Origin: an uncultured Bacteroidota bacterium
Lineage (GTDB): Bacteria; Bacteroidota; Bacteroidia; Flavobacteriales; Flavobacteriaceae
Direction: 5' to 3'
Assembly (NCBI GenBank): GCA_902566635.1
Contig: CACFJP010000005.1
Coordinates: 1-64,000, forward strand
DNA: 64,000 bases
The notes beneath the pieces were generated by a model. That model was not told the origin of the DNA and ran no database searches. It saw nothing but the letters and a program-made list of their open reading frames with translations. This document shows positions 1 through 9,000 of this stretch, in pieces (position 1 is the stretch's first letter; each line of letters begins with the position of its first letter). The position numbers were made by a program, and so were the translations under genes.

Positions 1-3000
1 AGTAATCGTGACCAACACAGGAGAAGTACCTGTTACGGATATAGAGCTTGAAGACAATCTAAGATCTGGTAATAATACCACATTATATTTGTCTTCGCCA
101 AACCATAGTGCAGGAGATCTAACACCATGGCCAAGCTTTACACTTGCTGCTGGTGAATCAAGGACACTCACAGGGTTCTATATACTAAGTCAAGCGACAG
201 TAAATACAGGAAGTGTTTCTAACTTTATAAACGCATCTGCTAAAGATCCGAATGGTAATGACGTGGTAGCCCGAAGCGACGATCCAGATACAGCATTGGT
301 AAATGATGATACTGTCACAAGCATTGCTCAGAGTGCAGCAATACTGATTACTAAAACAGCTTCACCAGATTCTGGAATCTTTGAGCTTGGAGATGTGATC
401 ACCTATACAATTAAAATTAAAAACACTGGTAACTCTGAGCTTAACGGAGTTGTAATTGACGATGAGTTGTCAGACATAAATGGAGAATTAATTTCATTAA
501 CAACAGGCCCAATATTTACAAGCTCAACACTAGGTGCAAATACAAACTTTACAAGTGACCCAGATACCAGTGTAACAACCCTACAGGTAGGTGAGGAAGT
601 CACATTTACAGCCACCTTTGCAGTTACTCAAGCAGCGATAGATGCCGGTGGGGTTTCAAATACTGCATCGGTTACCGCTACTGCAGATGATGGGGACAAC
701 ACAGCTGTATCAGATGAAATTGATGACAATGTAATTACTTTAATCAATGCAACGCCATCATTAGAAGTGACTAAATCTGCAGTTGTTGTTGATAATGGAG
801 ATAACATAAATGGACCTGGTGACACCATCCAGTACACAATTACAGTGACTAATACGGGGAATGTTTCCCTCACAGGAGTAAATGTTGTAGACACCATGGT
901 AGATGATAAAGGAAATGCTATGACATTGACTTCCCCATCATCCTGGAGCGCTGTTGATATCGATGCTGGGGATAACTATGTGTTTAGTGGCTCCTATGTA
1001 ATCACGGATGCAGACCGTTATAGAGCTAGCATCATTAACTCAGCTATTGCAACTGGTTATGACCCAAGTGGCGCTGAAGTTTCAGATGAGATAGACAGTC
1101 CAACAACAGTCTCAATTGCAGCAAATCCTAGTATTGAAGTTACCAAAACGGCAGAAATAATTGAAGATGGTTACACCACAACTCAACTTGGTGATGTTAT
1201 TCAATATACAATTTCCATCACCAATTCTGGAAATACAGCTCTGACAATCACAGATATCACTGACACCCTTTCAGATCTTGATGGAGATGGATTATCATTA
1301 AGTTCAGCACCTAGGTTTATAAGTTCATCTAAAAACTCAAATGAAAACAGTTTAGCAATTCAGGAAACAGCAACCTATATAGCCACTTTCATCATCAATC
1401 AAGATGCAATTGATGCAGGAGGGGTTTCGAATGTGGCGACTGTAACTGTTGAAACTGATGATGGCAACAGCTTCTCTGAAGTGAGTGATGACCCATCGAC
1501 GACAAATATCACTGACGATCCAACGATCACAACACTTACACAGACTGCCGACATAGAGGTTGTGAAAACAGCTGTAGTTGATGACAATGGTGATGGCATC
1601 ACAGGGCCTGGCGATACCATTAACTATACCATTACTGTTGAAAACAAAGGAAACGTAACGCTAACAGGTGTTTATGTAGATGATGATTTGACTGCTGTTG
1701 CAAACACTGCTACGCTAGCAAGATTATTAACAACCGAACCTGCGTTTGCTTCAGCAAGCCAAAGTTCTGTAGAAGGCACGCTCAAAGTGGGTGAATTCGC
1801 TACCTATCTGGCAAGCTATCTTATCACGAATGATGACTTCCTAGTCGATACCCTCTCAAATAGTGTTACAGCTTATGGAAATGATCCAGATGGCATCACA
1901 TTAGATGACACCAATGACCCAACAATTGTCAATATAGATGCAAATCCATCATTCGCTGTTACAAAAGAAGTGGCAGGAATACAAGACGATGGGGATGGGT
2001 ATAATGGTACAGATGATATTATTGACTATACTATCACAATAACAAACACTGGAAATGTAGCCCTGACCAACTTTGCACTTGTTGATGAGCTTACCAATGG
2101 CGATGGAACAGCATTGACACTAACCCCAACATTTGATACAGCAAACACAGCTACTGAAGGAACCCTTCAAGTGGGTGAAACAGCTACCTATAGCGCACAA
2201 TATACAATTGATCAAGCAGCTTCAGATTCGGAGTTGGTGAGAAATACAGTGACTGTAACTGCCGATGATCCATCTGGAAACGAAATTGAAGAAAGCGATT
2301 TTGTCGATACAAATACAGGAGCGAGCGCCTCTATGGAAGTCTTAAAAACTTGGGCACTCACAACTGATGCCGACAGCGATGGTATTGTTGACGTGGGAGA
2401 CATTGTGATCTTTACAATCGAAGTGGAAAACACTGGAAATATCGTCCTCAATAGTGTTGGTTATCAAGACACCATACGCGACGGAAATGATGTGACCATC
2501 GCAACACCAACTCTCACTTTTGTAAGTACTGATCTGGGCAACACTACTGACGAAACGAAATTGCTTGCAGGTGAAACAGCGACCTATACTACAAACTACA
2601 CAGTAACTGCAGAGGCATTTGCCACTGGTCTTGTGTCCAACCAAGTGACCTTCTATGGCGTGGCGCAAGGAAAAACAGTAAGTGATATCAGTGACGATCC
2701 AAATAATACCACTAGTAATGATAGCGATCCAACTGTCGTTCAAATGGGATCTGATCCATCAATGGCTGCAACAAAAACAGTACGAGTACTCGAAAATGGA
2801 GATGGATTCTTAGGGGTTGGAGATGCAGTTGAGTACACGATTATCGTTGAAAACACTGGAAATGCAGTCTTATCGGATTTAGATGTACAAGACAACGACT
2901 TTATTGATGACAACAACACCAGCCTAACCCTAACGACTGGACCAACCTTTACAATTAGTAGTGAGGGCTCTGATGAAGGCACATTGATTCCAGGTGAGAA

Positions 3001-6000
3001 GGCCTATTACATCGCAACCTTTGATTTAACACAAAGTGTGGTCGATGCAGGTGGACTGAGCAATCAAGCGACAGTATATGCGAGTAGTCCAGGTCAAACA
3101 AATGATTTGGATGTTAAAACAGATGATCCCGAAACAACAACAATCGAAGATGCCACAGCACTGCAAATTGAACACGACCCTGTGATTGAAGTGGTCAAAA
3201 CAGCAACTGTTGATGATGTGAACACTGATGGCAAAACAAACACTGGGGATACAATCACCTACACGATTACTGTAGAAAACAAAGGGAATGTGACCTTGAC
3301 TGGCATCACATTAGAGGATGTATTGACAGATGCTGATGGAAATACTTCAAGTCTGACACCAATTTTCGACATCTCAAATACTGCCATAGAAGGCACGCTA
3401 CAAGTCGGAGAAAAAGCAACCTATTCGGTCATCTACACCATCACCCAAACAGCCCTTGATAGTGGTCAGGTGATGAATACCGTTCTTGCAACAGCCAGCA
3501 GTCCAAAACTCACTGACGATGTGTCGGACAGAAGTGATGATGGCGATGACAATGATGGCGACACAGACGATGACCAAACAATCACGCCACTCGACCAGTC
3601 GCCAGGCATTAGTGTCACTAAAGTTGCTACTGTTGCTCAGGGTACAGACAGCCTCACAAATCTTGGAGACCTTATTACCTATACAATCACCATTGAAAAC
3701 ACTGGAGATGTAACATTGACTAATATCCTTGTCACAGATGTACTAACAGATGGTGATGGCACGACCACTGTGTTGAGCTCGACTTATGACACCTCAAATA
3801 CAGCAACCGAAGGCACACTAGCAGTAGGCGAAACAGCAACCTATACAGTGGTTTATACCATCGATCAAAAAGCAGTGAATAGTGGTAGTGTTTCCAACAA
3901 CGCTACAGTGACTGCCATGAGTCCTGCAGCAGTACAAGTCAATGATAGTCTCGACAATCTTGTTACCACTGCCATAGACCAATCGGCATCTCTTGAAGTG
4001 ACTAAAGTTGCAGAGATCGTCGACAATGGCGATGGCGTGACAGGGGTTGGAGATATTGTACAATACACCATCACTGTTGAAAACACAGGAAGTGTAACCC
4101 TGACAAGTATCGCTGTGAGCGATCAGTTGCAAGACAATGCAGGCAATGCGATTGTATTGACCAGTGGCAACACACTTAGCTTTACAGGCGCTTCGCAAGG
4201 TTCGCTTAATGGTACGTTGCAATCGGGTGAAATGGCAACATATACTGCTTATCATGTCATCGATCAAGCAATTGTAGATGCTGGTGGGCTCACCAATAGT
4301 GCTTCTGCTAATGGCATTGACCCCAATGGCGTAGATGTGGCTGATGTTTCTGATAATGGCGATGATACAGACGGAAATACAACTAACGATCCGACTGTTA
4401 CGACCATTGATCCTAGTCCAAGTATGTCAGTTGTAAAAACTGCAGCCCTTGGTGGAAATGACGATGGAATCATTGAGGCAGGAGACTTGGTGGTGTACAC
4501 AATTGTTGTGACCAACACTGGAAATCTCACCTTATTTGATGTTGCAATAACTGACCAATTAACAGATCAAAACGGAAATACACTCACGCTCACGCAAGAT
4601 GCATCCATTGATGGGGTTGTAAGAGACATCGCACCAGGTGCTTCAGAATCCTACATGGTAACTTATTTCATCGAGCAAGATGCTGCAGACAGTGGTAGTA
4701 TTATCAACATCGCTTCTGCTTCGGCTATAATCCTTGACGGGTCAGCAATCATACCAGTCGTTAGTGACCCTGCAATTATTACCATTACAGATCGTCCATC
4801 AATAGAAATCACAAAGACTTCTGTTGAGAATGATGGAGGTGATGGCGCGATGGATGTTGGCGACACGATCGATTACACGATTACTGTTACCAATACAGGA
4901 AATGTAAGCTTGAGCAACATCTTAGTCACTGATATCTTGACAGATGGTTTAGGCAACTCAAAAGATGAGTCAGCAAATGTATTGTTATCGACGATCAATG
5001 GTAGTTCAACTACGATTGCTCCAGCTGCTGTAGTCCTATCGCCAGATGATGTTGCAACTTACACCTTGCGCTATACTATAGACCAAGACGACATGAACAG
5101 TGGTCGTTTATCGAATATTGCAAGTGTGAGTGCAGATTGCCCAGATGGTACAGCAGACTGCACAGACGATCAAATCGACATAGCAGTAGAGAACCAGTTG
5201 GATCAAGCACCAGCTATGACTCTGACAAAAGCAGCGACCTTAAATGATGGCAATGATGGCAGTCTAGATATAGGTGATACGATTACCTATACACTCACAT
5301 TGACCAACACAGGGAATGTATCCTTAACAAATGTATCTCTATCCGACACCACCACTGATCTTTCGGGTGCTGCGCTAAGCCTTCAAAGTGGACCAACTTA
5401 TATCAGTGGAGGTACTTCTTTTGAATCAACTTCAACAATGGCTGTTGGTGATGTGATTGTTTATGAAGCACTATTTACAATCAATCAGCAGGCAATCAAT
5501 GCTGGTGGGGTTTCCAATACAGCAGAGGCCAGTGCAACAACTCTTTCGCAAGAGAGTTTAGCAGTTACGAGTAATACTGTCGATACACCAATCAGCGCAA
5601 TAGCCAGAGTCGAGGTCAATAAAATAGCGTCAGTCAATGACAATGGCGATGGAGTAAATGGATTAAGTGATCTGATCGAATATACCATCACAGTTGAAAA
5701 CACAGGAGATATTGCTCTTGAAAACCTTACGATTACTGATGTAATAACTGATAATAAAGGTGACGCATTATCACTTGTGTCAGGACCATTCTTTGCAGGG
5801 GCAACTGCCAACTCGCCAGAGGGTAACCTAGCAGTTGGGGAAGTGGCAAGCTATAAGGCCTACTACATCATCACGCAGCAAGCAGTAGATGCAGGTGGAG
5901 TGGTCAATAATGTCACTGCAACTGCCAACGCGCTAGGAAGCACAAGCTCAGTAAGCGACGACTTGAATACGCCAACAACAACACTGATCTCAGAGAATCC

Positions 6001-9000
6001 TGAAGTAGAAGTGATTAAAACAGCGATCATTTCTGACAATGGTGATGGAGTAACAGGTCTTGGCGATACAATAGACTATACAATTCGTATCATAAACACT
6101 GGAAATGTTACACTCAACACACTAACACTCACAGATACGATTACTGATCCAACTGGGGTTGCCTTAGCAACCTCACCTCTTGTAACAAGTTTTGTGAGTG
6201 CCGATCAAAACTCCACAACAGGCACTCTAGCAGTTGGCGAAACAGCAACATACACTGCTTCTTACGTGATCGATCAACAAGCAGTTGACGCTGGGGGTGT
6301 TCTAAACAGTGTCACAGCAGATGCGATCAGTCCAGCAGGTACTTCAATCTCCGACACAAGTGATGATGGAGATTCGACGAATGATACAGATGCTGATGCA
6401 GACAATGATCCAACAAATGATCCAACACAAACAAGCATAGAGGCATCGCCATCGTTTACACTCAACAAAACAGTTGCAAATATCATTGATGAGGGTGATG
6501 GATACAATGGAACAGATGATGTCGTTGAATACCTTATCACAGTCACCAACACAGGAAATGTGACTCTCACACTCGACAATTTAGTTGATGTTCTAACAGA
6601 TGGTGCCAACAACAACTTGACACTCACAACTGCACCTGTCTTTACTGCTGGCACAACCCTTGGCGTGGGTGAGACCTTAAACCTTACAGCAGATTACCTC
6701 ATTACAGTTGCTGCAGCAGACACCAAACTGATTCGCAATACAGTTAGTGTAACAGCTTCTGACCCATCATCGACATCGATTACACTCTCTGATGCAGTTG
6801 ATGTCATCACAGGTGCAGAGGCATCGATGAAAGTTGTGAAGACTTGGGAATTATCCTCAGATCTTGACAACGATGGTATTGTTGATGACGGGGACACCAT
6901 ACGCTTTGTCGTGCGTGTGAAAAACACAGGAAATGTTGAAGTCACTGGCATTACACTTGAAGATACCTTTAGTGATGGAGTTGGAAACTTAGTATCGTTT
7001 GATGATGGAACAACCACTGACCCAAGACCACTCGACTTCACAGGTGCTGACCAAACCTCCAGCGTAGGGGTATTGTTGGTGGGCGAAACAGCCACTTATG
7101 AGGCGTTCTACACAGTAACGACAACTGTGTATAACACTGGACTAGTCTCAAATACAGTTACAGCAATTGGATATGCGCAGGGTGTTGAAATCTCAGATGT
7201 TTCTGATGATGGAGATGATTTGGATGGCAATACAGAAAACGATCCAACACGCATCACTATGGGATCAAACCCAGACGTTTTAGTGACAAAAACACAAGCG
7301 GTAACAGATAATGATGGCACACTGGGCGTGGGTGATATTGTAACCTATACAATTTCAATCAGCAACCAAGGGAATGTACCATTAAGTTGGTCAGCGAGTG
7401 ATATTACAGATGTGATAACAGATGGTGATGGCAACACATTGAGTCTCTCCTCAGGACCAGTGTGGGAGTATAGTAACAAGGGCTCATCCATAGGAAGTAT
7501 CATTGATGGTGAGACAGCCTTCTACACTGCAACTTATGTCATCGAGCAATCGACAGTTGATCAGGGCAGTATACAAAACAGTGTTACAGTGAAAGTATCA
7601 ACCCCTGACGGAACAATAATTGAAGCAACTGCTGACGGCGACAATGACGATACTAATGATGCTGATTTAGATGGCGATGCTGAGAATGACCCATTAGTCC
7701 TTGTCATTCCACATCAACCATCAATAGAAATCACAAAGACTTCTGTTGAGAATGATGGAGGTGATGGCGCGATGGATGTTGGCGACACGATCGATTACAC
7801 GATTACTGTTACCAATACAGGAAATGTAAGCTTGAGCAACATCTTAGTCACTGATATCTTGACAGATGGTTTAGGCAACTCAAAAGATGAGTCAGCAAAT
7901 GTATTGTTATCGACGATCAATGGTAGTTCAACTACGATTGCTCCAGCTGCTGTAGTCCTATCGCCAGATGATGTTGCAACTTACACCTTGCGCTATACTA
8001 TAGACCAAGACGACATGAACAGTGGTCGTTTATCGAATATTGCAAGTGTGAGTGCAGATTGCCCAGATGGTACAGCAGACTGCACAGACGATCAAATCGA
8101 CATAGCAGTAGAGAACCAGTTGGATCAAGCACCAGCTATGACTCTGACAAAAGCAGCGACCTTAAATGATGGCAATGATGGCAGTCTAGATATAGGTGAT
8201 ACGATTACCTATACACTCACATTGACCAACACAGGGAATGTTGTGCTCAAAGACGTTGTGATGAATGACTTGATTGAAGACCTATTAAACCAGTCATTAA
8301 CACTACAATCCCTACCAAGCTATGTGAGCTCTGATAACAGCACCACCACCTACCCAGGCACACCAACAATTGCAGTGGGCGAAACAGTCATTTACGAAGC
8401 AGTATTTGCAATCAATCAGCAAGCTATAGATGCAGGAGGGGTAACCAATACGGCTTCAGCAACAGCAGTGTCGCCAAAGGGTGAATCGATAGCTGTGACG
8501 AGCAATGAAGTTCAGACAACAATTGCTTCGGCACCAGGGATAGAAGTCATCAAAACAGCAACCATCAATGACAATGGCGATGCAGACTTTGGTGTGGGAG
8601 ATGTTGTTCAATATACCATTGAGGTAAAAAACACTGGAAATGTCACACTTGAGGTGACTGTAGAAGATGTGTTAAAAGACAACAATGGGGTTGAAATACC
8701 ATTGACCTCAGGAACTGGCAAACTTTCAATTCCAAGCTCAATTGACCCTGGAACGAGTGACACATATACTGTTTATCAACTTATTAATCAAGCAATTGTA
8801 GATGCAGGGGGGCTGACCAATACTGCAACAGCGACAGGGGTTGCTCCTGATGGTAGTACAGTTAGTGATATTTCAGATGATGGAGACAAGGGGCCAACTG
8901 ATACAGGCGATGACCCAACAATTACAACAATCACACAGGATCCAAAGCTGACTGTAATCAAAACTGCGACAATCGTTGGGGATGACGATGGTTTTGTAGG

